The translations under genes and the position numbers were made by a program. The notes under the pieces were generated by a model. That model was not told the origin of the DNA, did not search any database, and worked only from the letters and a program-made list of their open reading frames with translations. Positions 33,711 through 43,718 of a stretch of DNA of 64,000 bases are shown here, one piece after another; positions within the stretch are counted from its first letter, which is position 1; the number at the start of each line of letters is the position of its first letter. Source of the DNA: Rheinheimera sp. SA_1 (lineage in GTDB: Bacteria; Pseudomonadota; Gammaproteobacteria; Enterobacterales; Alteromonadaceae); contig NZ_LXWK01000011.1 in the NCBI RefSeq assembly GCF_001669775.1, forward strand, positions 1,116,001-1,180,000, read 5' to 3'.

Positions 33711-34898
33711 ATGTCGTCAACTGCCGTGATACTGCTGATCATCGCCGCGCTAAGCCTGTATCTGACTTATGGAATTCAGGATGGTTGGCGCCGCCGTTAT
33801 CGCCAGCGCCAGCAAAAACAACGACAGCAACTGGAACTTTACCGGCTGCGCCGTCAGGGGGATATACTCAAGCTGTGGCTACGCCATCCACATGGTCAGC
33901 TACTACCCAAAGCCAAACCCGGTCAACACCTGCAATTATTCAGTCAGGATCAGCAGGGGCAACCGCTGAGCCGGGCGTATTCGCTGGTCAGCGATTGCCA
34001 GCAGCAGCGTTATTATATGTTGGCAATCAAAATTGAAGCAGGCGGCAAGCTGACGCCGCTGCTGGCAGAACGACTGAGTCAGGGACAAATGCTGACATGC
34101 AGTTATCCAAAGGGTCATTTTGGGCCGGCGGTTAGCCTACAAAATTTATTGGCGAGGCTGTCACAGCAACCATTAAAAGCAACGCCACTGGTGCTGGTGG
34201 CCGGTGGTATTGGTATTACGCCGTTGTTGCCGATGATCAATAGCGCACTGCGCCAACGCAGACCAGTGACGTTGGTGTATCAGGCGCGCCGGCGTATCGA
34301 TTTACTGCAACATCGCAAATTACGGCGTTTCGCAGCCAAAACCCAGTTGCAGTATCTGCCGGTGCTCAGCCAACCGGACGGCAACTGGCCTGGTCGCCAC
34401 GGCCGTATCACCGCCGCAGAGGTAGCGCAGCCAGGCGGCAAGCAAGCGGAATATTTGATCTGCGCCAGCGCCGAGATGGTGTTGACGCTGGAACAAGGAT
34501 TAGCGGATTTAGGTTGTCACAAAGTGCGGCACGAGCTGTTCAGCGCGGCGCACAGTACTCAAAGTTTTGCGATTACCCTGGGCACAGCGCAGGCCAATAG
34601 CCTGGGCCACAGTTCGGTGCTGGATGCGCTACTGGCGAGTGGCGTGAAAGTACCGTATGACTGTCGCGGCGGTTCTTGTGGTGCTTGTGCGCTGCGGATC
34701 GTATCCGGCGACTGCAGCAATGTGCTGCAAAGTGAATTCAGTGTTGGCGCTGATGAAGTACTGACCTGCTGCGTGCAGGCGACGTCCGCTTTGCAGCTTG
34801 CCTTTCCTTACGGAGCGGCTGATGCAGCGGCCGATGAAGACGAACAATACCCATCTCCATCAGCCACACTACCAGTTATTGACTACCGGCAAGCGTAA
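33711..34898 (+). CDS. Flavin-dependent oxidoreductase with C-terminal 2Fe-2S ferredoxin domain
   Basis: A 395-residue electron-transfer protein with an N-terminal hydrophobic helix (about 3-20) and basic region, an FAD-binding barrel with RAYSLVSD (flavin contact), an NAD(P)H domain with LVAGGIGITPLLPM, and a plant-type 2Fe-2S domain with C318, C323, C326 and C353/C354. The layout is that of Hcr/VanB-type reductases, which pass electrons from NAD(P)H to a partner oxygenase, desaturase or hybrid-cluster protein; no such partner is next to it. The 3' end overlaps the convergent efflux adaptor gene by 23 bases. Confidence 0.8.
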   Translation: MSSTAVILLIIAALSLYLTYGIQDGWRRRYRQRQQKQRQQLELYRLRRQGDILKLWLRHPHGQLLPKAKPGQHLQLFSQDQQGQPLSRAYSLVSDCQQQRYYMLAIKIEAGGKLTPLLAERLSQGQMLTCSYPKGHFGPAVSLQNLLARLSQQPLKATPLVLVAGGIGITPLLPMINSALRQRRPVTLVYQARRRIDLLQHRKLRRFAAKTQLQYLPVLSQPDGNWPGRHGRITAAEVAQPGGKQAEYLICASAEMVLTLEQGLADLGCHKVRHELFSAAHSTQSFAITLGTAQANSLGHSSVLDALLASGVKVPYDCRGGSCGACALRIVSGDCSNVLQSEFSVGADEVLTCCVQATSALQLAFPYGAADAAADEDEQYPSPSATLPVIDYRQA

Positions 34899-36015
34899 AC
34901 TCTTTATCCGACAACAGCCGCACTTTGTCGCCGTCTTTCAGCGTATCGGCGCCACGTACCACCAACAAAGCGCCGCTGGTTAACGGCGCGTCCACCTGCA
35001 ACCATTCACCCTGCCCCTGACCTGGCTTTACCACCACCCGTTTCACGGTAGCCAGCTTGTTTTCTGCTGACTTTTTTTGAGCATCCTGCTGTACCAGGAA
35101 TACCGCATGCTGATCTTTCCCCAGCACCAGCGCGTCGCGGTGTACCACATGACTAACCGCGGCAGCGGCGGTGGGTAAAGCCACACTGACCAATTGCCCG
35201 ACCTGAAACTCCTTGGCCACTTTGGCGTCGATCAGCAGCCTGGCTTCAAAAGTTTGTGAACGTACATCTGACACTGGGATCACCGATGTTAACTTCAGAC
35301 TGGTTTCGCCTTGCTGGCGATACACCGGCAAACTTTGCCCCGGCGTCAGAAAGGAAGCGTAGCCCAAAGGTGCAAACACCCGCACTTCCAAATCGGTTAA
35401 ATTCACCAGCTGCAATAAGGTTTCACTACGGCTGACTTCTTCGCCAACCTGATGCGCGCGGCTACTGACTACACCGGCAAATGGTGCTTTAAGCACAGTG
35501 CGGCTGAGTTGATCCTGCAGCTGCGCCAGCGACGCACGAGCCAGCTCGACATCAGCACTCGCCAAATCAAAATCAGCCTGCATTTGTTCCAGCTGGGTTT
35601 GTGAAATCAGCTGTTTGCTGACCAAGGTTGTAAGTCGCGCCAGCTCTTTGCCTAAGCGGGTGACATTAATTTGCGAACGTTTTAACTGCGCCTGCAGCTC
35701 ATTGGCGCGCAGTTGCAACGGCATGGCATCAAGCCGTGCCAGTACATCACCGGCCGCGACTGTACTTCCAGGTTCAGCAATCCAATCCAGCCGGCCATCG
35801 ACACCGGCGCTTAAGTTCGATTGAAAACGGCTGTACACCTGGCCCGACACCATCATTTGCGGACTGACTTCGACCGAGCGTACCGGCGCCACGCTGACCA
35901 CTTTTGGCGCGACTTCAGGCTTATCTTCAGATGCTGGCTCAGCCGCTAGCAGCAAAGGGCTTTGTAGCAATGTGCTGACCGCGATGGCCAGCACCAGCAG
36001 ATTAGACGTTTTCAT
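34876..36015 (-). CDS. RND efflux periplasmic adaptor (membrane fusion protein)
   Basis: A 379-residue exported protein (signal sequence to about residue 24, ending LLLAAEP) of the HlyD/AcrA type. The lipoyl-like half-motifs GRLDWIAEPGSTVAAGDVLARLD and APFAGVVSSRAHQVGEEVS flank a coiled-coil hairpin (about 90-150), followed by beta-barrel and membrane-proximal domains. It links the pump encoded just upstream to an outer-membrane channel not encoded here. Overlaps the pump gene by 14 bases. Confidence 0.9.
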   Translation of the reverse strand: MKTSNLLVLAIAVSTLLQSPLLLAAEPASEDKPEVAPKVVSVAPVRSVEVSPQMMVSGQVYSRFQSNLSAGVDGRLDWIAEPGSTVAAGDVLARLDAMPLQLRANELQAQLKRSQINVTRLGKELARLTTLVSKQLISQTQLEQMQADFDLASADVELARASLAQLQDQLSRTVLKAPFAGVVSSRAHQVGEEVSRSETLLQLVNLTDLEVRVFAPLGYASFLTPGQSLPVYRQQGETSLKLTSVIPVSDVRSQTFEARLLIDAKVAKEFQVGQLVSVALPTAAAAVSHVVHRDALVLGKDQHAVFLVQQDAQKKSAENKLATVKRVVVKPGQGQGEWLQVDAPLTSGALLVVRGADTLKDGDKVRLLSDKEFTLAGSQ

Positions 36016-39000
36016 AAGTTAACACTCCGGTGTTATTTGGGGCAGCAGTTAAACGCCAGGCGCTTAACCGCAACAAAGAAGGCATTAATAACAAAGTGAA
36101 GATGGCGCTGAAGGTCATGCCACCAACAATGACAGTCGCCAGACCACGGTAAATTTCCGTACCTACACCAGGCACTAACATCAGCGGTAACATGCCAACG
36201 ATACTGGTCAGGGTACTCATATAAATGGGACGGGCACGGATCATAATCGCAGTATCAATCGCCGCATTGACATCGAGGCCATCCTGCAAATTACTGCGGT
36301 ATTGCTCGACCAGTAAAATGGCGTTGTTCACCACTAGTCCAAGCAGAATGATAAAACCAATCATCGTTAATAAATCCAGCGCCTGAAAGGTCACCAGATT
36401 TAACAACCGCAGCGCAATCACCCCGCCCAGCAACGACATCGGCATCGTCAGGATCACCAGCGCACTGGATGGCACCGACTTAAACATCGCCGCCATCAGT
36501 AAAAATAAGATCAGCACAGCGATCACAAAATTCGCCGCCATGGTGCTGATAGCAGCCTGCAACCGATCAGCACTGCCGCGAAAACCAATGGTCAGATTTT
36601 CGTCGGCAGTTAACCGCAGCGGTTGCACCACTTCGGTTTGCACCAGTTGCATCACATCGGCCAGCGCCATGGTGGCAGGTGGCGTAATTTGCAGGCTGAC
36701 GGTGCGCAAGCCATTCACCCGTAAAAGATTTGTTGGTCCAACCGATCGTTGCATCGTCGTCAGCTGCCCAATGGTTTGCACACCAGCCTGACCGGTATAT
36801 AAAGGTGTCGCCTGCAATTGCTCCGGCGTCAGCCAGGGCGCGGCACGCAAAATAATATCCATCCGTTCATTGCCGTCAAACTGCTCACCGACGTAAATCC
36901 CATCGGTGACTGCCCGCACAGCATTGGCCACAGTAAACCGGTCGACACCGGCTTTGGCAATGTTCAGTTCATCCGGCACGATACGCAGTTCCGGCTGATT
37001 TTGCGCCAGCCCGGGCTGTGCCTGAATGGTGGCACCCGGTAGTTTTTGTTGCAGCAACGTCATCGCCTGTTCGGCTTGCTGCATTAACAAGTCAGTATCC
37101 GGCCCCTGAAAATCCAGAAACATCTCACGGCCGGAATTAAAGCCAAAGTTCAACAAAGATGCGCGAAAACTAAAAGAGGTGGTGTCAGGTAAGTCTTTTA
37201 GAATTTCAGTGCGTAGCAAGGTCAACATATCGTCAACCGACCGCGGATCTTCCGGGTAGATAAACAGCACATTAAATGCCGGAAACATCGATAGGTTGTA
37301 ACCTTTAATCGCCGGATACTTTTTGTCCTGATAATAAGGTTTCAGCCGCTGCACCAATAACTGGCCAATTTCCTGCTCCATCACTTTGATATTGCCACCC
37401 GGCGGCAACTGAAAGCCGGTAAATACGCCATCGGAATTAGCTTGCGGCAGGAAATCCGCTTTCGGTAGCAGTAACACCACTAATAAAGCCGAGCCAGGCA
37501 CCAGCAGTGCGGTCCAGCCCAGTGCTTTGGCCGAAGTTCCGGTCAGCCGGTTGACGCCTGTGGCTAACCGACGCCACAGCTGCTGCAGCGGATCACCTTG
37601 CTCTGGCGCTTGCTGAAACCAGCGTAAACTGGCAACCGGAATAACCGTCAGCGCCACCAACATCGACGCAGCCACCGCAACGGCTAGCGTCAGCGCCAAA
37701 TCATAAAACAACTGCCCTTCCACCCCTTGCATAAACAGCACCGGCAAGAAAATCGCCACAGTGGTCACAGTGGAAGCGAACAAAGCACCTTTGACCTGAG
37801 CACAACCTTTGATGACAGCCTGACGCAGCGCCATGCCACTTTGCTGCAACCGCACGATATTTTCCTGCACAATAATAGCGGCATCCAGCACCATCCCCAC
37901 CGCAAAGGCCAAGCCGGCCAACGACACAATATTCAGACTACGACCCATCGCCTGCAACACCAGGATCGCCACCAACAACGACACCGGAATGGTCAGGCCA
38001 ATCAGCAAGGTGGCTTTCCAGCCACGCAGGAAATACCACAGCGTTATCAGGCTAAATAACACGCCGAGCAACAGGTTAGAATTGACCAATGCCAGTGCGC
38101 GGCGAATGTGAATAGAGGCATCAAAACTGAGTTCAATTTCCAGGCCTTTGGGGTGCAGCAAATCACGGTTTAATTCGGTGATCGCCAGATTCACCTGATC
38201 CAGAATGGCCACGGTATTGGAGTTATCACCCCGCTCCAACGTCAGATAATAAGCCGGAAAACCGTTACGTTTGGTAAAACCGGCTTGCTCCGGCATCCCC
38301 ACTTCAATGGTGGCAATTTCCGACAGATACACTGGCCGCCCCTGGTTGTAGGACACAATCATCCGGCCATAATCGCTGGCATCAAACTGGCCTTCAAAGC
38401 GCACTGTGTATTGGCGGCGGCCAACATCGGCGAAACCACCCGAAACATTGCTGCTGCGATTAATGTTACTTTGCAGCTGATCGATGGTAATGCCGAGCGC
38501 CGCCATTTTGTAAGGGTCAAAGGTGATATGCAGCTCTTTGGGTAAATCTGAGGCTAAATCGACATTGGACACCCCGGGAATAGCGCGGAATTTAGGGCCG
38601 ATATTGTCGCGGATAAACTTTAGATAAGGGCCAAAGTCGTCCGGCGCATTGGGGTCCATTTGTTTGATCAACAGCGACGCCACACTGCCACGGCCACTGC
38701 CGACGGTAATCACCGGCTCGGCCGCTTCGCGTGGCCGTGGTGGCGCCTGATTCAGCGCATTGATTACATCCAGCATTGCCCGCTGCATGTCTTGTCCGAC
38801 TTCAAAAGTCAGACTGATAAACCCAAAACCGGCGCCGACATTACTTTGGATTTCAACCACCCCAGGCACGGCGCGTAAGGTATTTTCCTGCGGCTCAATA
38901 ATAGTGGCTTCCATTTCCTGCGGTGCTGCCGAGCGCCAGCCATTATTGATAAAAATTTGCGGCCGGTCTAAATCCGGCAACAGCTGAATGGGTAATTTCA

Positions 39001-39088
39001 ACAAGGCCAAAGCACCAAACAACACAATCAACATCACCACCACCAAAGTAGCGGCCGGGTTTTTACAACTGGCGCGGGTTAAGTCCAT
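36002..39088 (-). CDS. RND efflux pump, HAE-1 (AcrB-like) type inner-membrane transporter
   Basis: Proton-driven trimeric exporter, 1028 residues. The N-terminal helix is followed by the porter domain (QLLPDLDRPQI; AVPGVVEIQSNVGAGFG), a cluster of six helices with the proton-relay GLAFAVGMVLDAAIIVQENI, and a second half ending GFIILLGLVVNNAILLVEQYR and VPGVGTEIYRGLATVIVGG. ATG 39088 is preferred over GTG 39091. Pump precedes adaptor in the operon, the reverse of acrAB. Substrate cannot be read from sequence. Confidence 0.92.
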   Translation of the reverse strand: MDLTRASCKNPAATLVVVMLIVLFGALALLKLPIQLLPDLDRPQIFINNGWRSAAPQEMEATIIEPQENTLRAVPGVVEIQSNVGAGFGFISLTFEVGQDMQRAMLDVINALNQAPPRPREAAEPVITVGSGRGSVASLLIKQMDPNAPDDFGPYLKFIRDNIGPKFRAIPGVSNVDLASDLPKELHITFDPYKMAALGITIDQLQSNINRSSNVSGGFADVGRRQYTVRFEGQFDASDYGRMIVSYNQGRPVYLSEIATIEVGMPEQAGFTKRNGFPAYYLTLERGDNSNTVAILDQVNLAITELNRDLLHPKGLEIELSFDASIHIRRALALVNSNLLLGVLFSLITLWYFLRGWKATLLIGLTIPVSLLVAILVLQAMGRSLNIVSLAGLAFAVGMVLDAAIIVQENIVRLQQSGMALRQAVIKGCAQVKGALFASTVTTVAIFLPVLFMQGVEGQLFYDLALTLAVAVAASMLVALTVIPVASLRWFQQAPEQGDPLQQLWRRLATGVNRLTGTSAKALGWTALLVPGSALLVVLLLPKADFLPQANSDGVFTGFQLPPGGNIKVMEQEIGQLLVQRLKPYYQDKKYPAIKGYNLSMFPAFNVLFIYPEDPRSVDDMLTLLRTEILKDLPDTTSFSFRASLLNFGFNSGREMFLDFQGPDTDLLMQQAEQAMTLLQQKLPGATIQAQPGLAQNQPELRIVPDELNIAKAGVDRFTVANAVRAVTDGIYVGEQFDGNERMDIILRAAPWLTPEQLQATPLYTGQAGVQTIGQLTTMQRSVGPTNLLRVNGLRTVSLQITPPATMALADVMQLVQTEVVQPLRLTADENLTIGFRGSADRLQAAISTMAANFVIAVLILFLLMAAMFKSVPSSALVILTMPMSLLGGVIALRLLNLVTFQALDLLTMIGFIILLGLVVNNAILLVEQYRSNLQDGLDVNAAIDTAIMIRARPIYMSTLTSIVGMLPLMLVPGVGTEIYRGLATVIVGGMTFSAIFTLLLMPSLLRLSAWRLTAAPNNTGVLTYENV

Positions 39089-39231
39089 CACCTTGTCCTA
39101 CATCTAAGAATTTTCAGCCTGCAGTATATGAATGGATGTCGGCAACATTGGACCTGATGGGACAAGCGGTGGGTTAATTGCCACCAGTTTCGGGGACTGC
39201 AGTTAAACAGCTGCTTTTAGAGCAAATATTT

Positions 39232-40131
39232 CTAAAAACTGGTTTGATATACCTTGTTATATAGGGTGCGGAATTCCGCATGATAATCTGGAGCAAACCA
39301 ACGTAAATGCGCATCCAGATAAGCTTCTGTTTGCGTGACTTCGGCCAGCGCTGCATCAAACTGTTGCAGCATTTCTTTGCCTTGGGCAGTGCGTGAACAA
39401 AGAATGTGCCCCAGCAAATAAGCCGGTGATTCCGCCACCGCATAACTTACCAGCGCCGTACCGTCGGTTTGTTGTGCCTGATAATGGGCAGCAACATTCG
39501 GATATTCCAGCATTAGGTCAATACGGCCGGTTCTGACCATATCGACCACACCAGCCGCCATATCGTCAGCCTGACGTTTCCAGAAACGGTTTTGCCATTG
39601 CGCGGCATCAATCAGCGTATCCAGCTCTGTCCCATAATTACGGCCCCCCACCACCACAAACCGTAATTTGTGCGCCTCCAGCAATACCTTTCGCACGCTG
39701 ATCCGGCCTTGTTGATCCAGTAAACCCGCCAACGCAGCAGCGGCTGTTGAATCGGCGCGGGCGAATATCCGCAACCCTGGAAACACCACTTGCGGTAACT
39801 TTGAGGCATAACTGATATCAAGCCGGTCTGAAGTGACAATTTTATTGCCGGCACAGGCATTGGGCCGAGCTTTTAATACTTCTATTGCCCGTTGGTTATT
39901 GACTACCATGGTTTGCAACTGATACTGCGCTAACTTCGGTAACATCAACTGCAAAGTTGCGCCACTGACATCGACCGGCTGGCTGGATTTATACACCGGC
40001 TGGTTGTCCACAGCGTCGGTCAGCCACAACATGGTTTGGACATTTTCGGTGGCTGCATTGACCGAAAATAGCAACGAAATTCCGGTTACGACGCCAAACA
40101 ATAGCCGCTTGCCATAGGCTTGCAGCAACAT
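39232..40131 (-). CDS. TIGR02285-like periplasmic solute-binding-type protein
   Basis: About 299 residues from ATG 40131 with a signal sequence (LLFGVVTGISLLFSVNAA). The mature part looks like a family 3 solute-binding fold: two lobes with KARPNACAGNKIVTSDRLDISYASKLPQ and VDMVRTGRIDLMLEYPNVA. Proteins like this lack a partner ABC permease and are common in Alteromonadales; their ligand is unknown. The frame is open to 40188 but the extra residues lack a signal character. Monocistronic, between the efflux and DJ-1 genes. Confidence 0.65.
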   Translation of the reverse strand: MLLQAYGKRLLFGVVTGISLLFSVNAATENVQTMLWLTDAVDNQPVYKSSQPVDVSGATLQLMLPKLAQYQLQTMVVNNQRAIEVLKARPNACAGNKIVTSDRLDISYASKLPQVVFPGLRIFARADSTAAAALAGLLDQQGRISVRKVLLEAHKLRFVVVGGRNYGTELDTLIDAAQWQNRFWKRQADDMAAGVVDMVRTGRIDLMLEYPNVAAHYQAQQTDGTALVSYAVAESPAYLLGHILCSRTAQGKEMLQQFDAALAEVTQTEAYLDAHLRWFAPDYHAEFRTLYNKVYQTSF

Positions 40132-40427
40132 TGGGTTACCTTTCTCAGAAAGTTGTAATGCATAAAGTTGTGGTTGGTACATCGGCATAAACCAGCATCA
40201 ATAGTCTGTGGCTGATTAAAGCATAGCCAGAGATCTGCGTCATGCTGGCTGAATTAATCAATTGTAATTTATTGTTTATATTTGAAATTTTTCCGCATAA
40301 ACCGTCAAAAACCATCAAAAACCAGATATCTGTCTTACTGAATAACCTGTTTCACGATGCCAACGACATCTGCGCCAAGACCAGGTTGCCGGGGCCGTCG
40401 CCATCCAAACATCAATCTGATTGCTTG

Positions 40428-41573
40428 TTAAAAACTACTGATGCCGGCCTGGCTTAGTAATTTCGGCGCCTCAGCCTGCAACTGCTGATACAGCAATCTT
40501 GCCGGTGCAAGCTGTTGCTCCGCCAGATAAGCCTGGAGTAACGCCAACTGGTATTGTGGATGCTGAAAATGTTCGGCGATTTTTGCCATCAGCCGCAGTT
40601 CGGTGCTTTTGTCGGCGGGCGTTTGCGCCAGGCGATAACTGTACATGCCATACAAAGCCAGATAGTTCAGATCATAAAGACCGGGCTGTTGCGCCAGCGC
40701 GAGATCAAGATGAGCGACCCCGTTGCTGCGTGCAGTCGCCAGCAACGCCATAGTAGCTTCCTCCGGAAAAGGCGTGCGGGTGCGGGGTGTTTGACCCAGT
40801 TGCAGCGCTAAGAGATCAGCTGCGGCTGGCACAGACATCGGGTTTTGTGCCGTGATCAACAGCTCGTCGTGCGCCACAAAGGGTAACATTGGCTGGTTGG
40901 CGACAAACAAGGCACCAAGTTCGCGTAAACGGGTTTCAAGGATGAAAGGGAACTTATCCAGCAGCTCAGCACTAAAAGCCTGCTCTTCGCGCAGCGTAAA
41001 ACTGTTCATTTCTTTGCCTGCAACCCAATAACTGCCATCCGGATTTTTTAGATTGACCAGTGCCACCGGACCATGACAAACCGCCGCAATTGGTTTTTTT
41101 TGCTGCACCATCGCCTGCAGGAACTGCTGTGTTCCGGTATCAACCGGCAAATCAAACATGGCGCCATCACCGCCAATAATAAATACCGCCGCATACTGAG
41201 TGGCAAGTTCAGCGGTTGGCGCTAAGGTCAGTTGCAGTTGCTTGAGGACTGACGTCTGCTGCTTAAATTGCTGCATATAGGGCAAATCGTCTTTGCGGTT
41301 GTGCACCGGTACCGCACCGCCTTTGGGCGACAAGATATCCAGACGCAAACCATTTTGTTGTAGCACCAGATAAGCCTGGGCCAGCTCTTCCAGATCATAA
41401 CTGATGGCTGGATCACCTTGCTTGCCATAACCCGAAATCAGCAAGGCAACTTTAGCGTTGCTGGCAGGTTGCGTCGCAGGCTGTTGGATTTCTTTGGCTG
41501 GCAGTTGTGTTGCTTCGGCTGGCGCCATGACGATGCCAACTATGAGGCCGAATATCATCAATGGTAACTTCAT
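40428..41573 (-). CDS. Exported DJ-1/PfpI-type protein with helical C-terminal extension
   Basis: A 381-residue protein: signal peptide (about 1-22, ending PAEA), a DJ-1/PfpI class I glutamine-amidotransferase-like domain (about 40-260), and a helical repeat-like tail (about 290-381). The nucleophile elbow AVCHGPVAL places Cys166 beside His167, and SYDLEEL supplies a Glu (62/63) as in HSP31/YajL relatives. Cytosolic relatives are chaperones, glyoxalases or peptidases; a periplasmic one is unusual. CAAGGAGTAG precedes the ATG. Its promoter matches that of the S41 gene, implying shared control by the neighbouring response regulator. Confidence 0.75.
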   Translation of the reverse strand: MKLPLMIFGLIVGIVMAPAEATQLPAKEIQQPATQPASNAKVALLISGYGKQGDPAISYDLEELAQAYLVLQQNGLRLDILSPKGGAVPVHNRKDDLPYMQQFKQQTSVLKQLQLTLAPTAELATQYAAVFIIGGDGAMFDLPVDTGTQQFLQAMVQQKKPIAAVCHGPVALVNLKNPDGSYWVAGKEMNSFTLREEQAFSAELLDKFPFILETRLRELGALFVANQPMLPFVAHDELLITAQNPMSVPAAADLLALQLGQTPRTRTPFPEEATMALLATARSNGVAHLDLALAQQPGLYDLNYLALYGMYSYRLAQTPADKSTELRLMAKIAEHFQHPQYQLALLQAYLAEQQLAPARLLYQQLQAEAPKLLSQAGISSF

Positions 41574-41602
41574 CTTCTACTCCTTGGTGTTGATTCAAGC
41601 TG

Positions 41603-41639
41603 AAGTTACCCTGGTGCTTGTCGTGCTTTTGTGAAGGGC
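41603..41639 (-). promoter_or_regulatory. Predicted regulated promoter of the DJ-1/PfpI gene
   Basis: On the minus strand AAGCACGACAA, then GC-N7, then TAACTTCAG. The same blocks at identical spacing precede the S41 gene (45196-45232). The upstream half-repeat is degenerate here (CACAA only). The TAACTT is taken as -10, with the repeat replacing a -35. Confidence 0.6.
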
Positions 41640-41706
41640 TGTTTTTGCAGGGTTGTTTATGCAGAGAGTTGGTGAAAAATGTTTTACGTTTTTTTTCGGC
41701 AACCGC

Positions 41707-43017
41707 TCAGGCAAGAGTTGAAAATGCATCAAACCGGATGGTGATTTCGAATTTTTGCGCATCGTTGGCAAGCTGCAATTGCCAATGTTGCAGTTCACAA
41801 ATGCGCTGGATCAGGCTCAGTCCCTGGCCAATACCTGTACTTGCCTTACTGCGCTGGCCACTTCGCAGTGGATCGCTTGGTAACGGCAAGCTAAAGCAGT
41901 TGCTGATCACTAACTGCGCAGCGCTGAGTTTAATGCCGACTTCGGGTTCTGAAGCATACTGCAGCAGATTGGTCAGCAGGTTTTGCAGCAACATTTGGCA
42001 TAGGCTGGGGTTAGCGACAACCCAGACCGCTTCGGCCAACTGTAAATCCAGTTGTAAGCGCTGGCCGGCAGCACTGTGATTTAAGGCGTAATGTTGAAGC
42101 AGGATTTGCTCCAGTAGCTCAGTCAGATTGAACCGCTGCTGCGGTACCGATTCTGCCCGTGCCAACGCTAATAAAGTTTCAGTGGTTTGTTCCAGCGTCA
42201 ACACTGCTTGCGCAAAGGCCTGCCGCTCTGACACAGATAGCGCAGCACCGAGACTGGTACCATGAGTGGCATCATGAGTGGCATCAGGCAGCAGATTTTT
42301 CAGCACGCTAAGCGGTGTGCGGATTTCATGGCTGATATCTTTGGTAAAGTTGCTTTCCCGCGCTAAGGCCTGCTGTAAAAACTGTTGATTGTCGGCAATA
42401 GCCTGCGCCAGAGTACCGATTTCATTATTTGGAAACTGGCTGGCAAATCCGGGTGACAGCACCGGTAAGGCCGGATCCTGCACCGCTGCGGCCAAGCGCA
42501 GCACCGGATCGGTAATCTGTCTGGCTAACAGCAGTGCGACCGGCAGTACGACCAGCAAACATAACAACAACAGTAACAGCAAAGCACTGGCTAACAGTGG
42601 CGATAACTCGCGGCTCACTTCAAAAGCACCGACATCCGCCAGTAACACATAAGGTTGTCCACCCAAATGCAGCACTTGCAAATGTACAGTTTTGCCATCC
42701 TCCAGCCGATATTCCACCCGCATGGGTTCACGCAGGTAACTTTGATACAAAGTCTCGGGTAGTGCTTGCCAACCCTGATACAACTGCATAAAGGCCGGTC
42801 TTGGCGGGTTTACCATGCCGGATTGCTGATAATGTTGTTGTAGATACGCGGCTTCTTCGCTGACCAGCCGGTTAAAAATATTGTCTTCCACCACCCAGGC
42901 ATACACCAGCACCAACTGGCTGTAGCCCAGAGTCAACAGCAACACCAGGCCGGTAACGAGCTTTAACACCGCCACACGAATAGAATGAGCCGTGCGGATT
43001 GGCCTAATGTCCGGCAT
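41707..43017 (-). CDS. Sensor histidine kinase
   Basis: Membrane histidine kinase of 436 residues from ATG 43017 (GGAG seven bases upstream, overlapping the response regulator gene by 14 bases; the frame is open to 43161). Two membrane helices (about 15-38 and 160-185) frame a periplasmic sensor of roughly 120 residues; a HAMP-like linker and the phosphoacceptor motif KDISHEIRTPLSVLKN follow. The ATP domain has NLLTNLLQYAS as N box and GIGQGLSL as G2 box, but the usual DxGxG (G1) reads ISNCFS. This is a divergent lid, and activity is not certain. Confidence 0.85.
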   Translation of the reverse strand: MPDIRPIRTAHSIRVAVLKLVTGLVLLLTLGYSQLVLVYAWVVEDNIFNRLVSEEAAYLQQHYQQSGMVNPPRPAFMQLYQGWQALPETLYQSYLREPMRVEYRLEDGKTVHLQVLHLGGQPYVLLADVGAFEVSRELSPLLASALLLLLLLCLLVVLPVALLLARQITDPVLRLAAAVQDPALPVLSPGFASQFPNNEIGTLAQAIADNQQFLQQALARESNFTKDISHEIRTPLSVLKNLLPDATHDATHGTSLGAALSVSERQAFAQAVLTLEQTTETLLALARAESVPQQRFNLTELLEQILLQHYALNHSAAGQRLQLDLQLAEAVWVVANPSLCQMLLQNLLTNLLQYASEPEVGIKLSAAQLVISNCFSLPLPSDPLRSGQRSKASTGIGQGLSLIQRICELQHWQLQLANDAQKFEITIRFDAFSTLA

Positions 43018-43702
43018 CGGGCAACTCCAGCCGAAAGCCAATGCCATGCACAGTTTTGAGTAAAGCGCTGGCAAAAGGTTTATCCAGCGCGTTACGCAAG
43101 GTGTAGATATGACTGCGCACTGCGTCACTTTCCGGTGCGTCATCGCCCCAGAGTTTAGCATTCAGTTGACGTTTACTGACCGCATGCGGATAAGCTTCGG
43201 CCAGCAGTTGCAACAGGCTAAAATCAGTAGCAGATAAGTTTAGCGGCACCCCGCAGCGACTGGCCTGCCGCGCCGCGCGGTCGATGGTTAAATCGCCCAA
43301 CAACAGCGTAGGGCTTTGATGCAACCGATGGCGACGACATAAAGCCAGCACCCGGAAATACACTTCTTCCAGCGCAAAAGGTTTGGTCAGGTAATCATCG
43401 GCGCCTACTTCAAAACCACTGATTTTATCCTGCAGGCTATCGCGGGCCGTGAGCATCAACACCGGCGGGTTATAAGCGCTTTGTTTGAATTGCTGACACA
43501 GCACTAAACCATCCAGATCCGGTAAGGTTAAGTCGAGGATCACCAAATCAAACTGCTGCTGTTGCATCAGCAACTGCGCCAGCTGGCCGGTGGCCGCGTA
43601 ATCGGTGACCAGCCCTTTTTGCTGCAAGAAATCCAACAGTTGTGCCGCCAGCACGGCGTTGTCTTCCACCACTAAAATATGCAGTTTTTCGTTCATCGCC
43701 AT
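43004..43702 (-). CDS. OmpR/PhoB-family response regulator
   Basis: A 232-residue two-component regulator. Receiver domain: acidic VVEDN, phosphorylated Asp in LVILDLTLPDLDG, Thr in MLTARD and Lys in TKPFAL. The C-terminal winged helix (about 130-225) ends TVHGIGFRLEL. It is translationally coupled to the kinase. OmpR-type regulators bind direct repeats of about 11 bp; such repeats stand before the flanking S41 and DJ-1 genes. Confidence 0.92.
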   Translation of the reverse strand: MAMNEKLHILVVEDNAVLAAQLLDFLQQKGLVTDYAATGQLAQLLMQQQQFDLVILDLTLPDLDGLVLCQQFKQSAYNPPVLMLTARDSLQDKISGFEVGADDYLTKPFALEEVYFRVLALCRRHRLHQSPTLLLGDLTIDRAARQASRCGVPLNLSATDFSLLQLLAEAYPHAVSKRQLNAKLWGDDAPESDAVRSHIYTLRNALDKPFASALLKTVHGIGFRLELPDAGH

Positions 43703-43718
43703 TCTTTATTTAAGATTA

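Noticed and set aside
40301-40320. Tandem ACCGTCAAAA/ACCATCAAAA as a regulatory array
   Set aside because: Only two units in an AT-rich gap, without phase to any promoter; likely chance.
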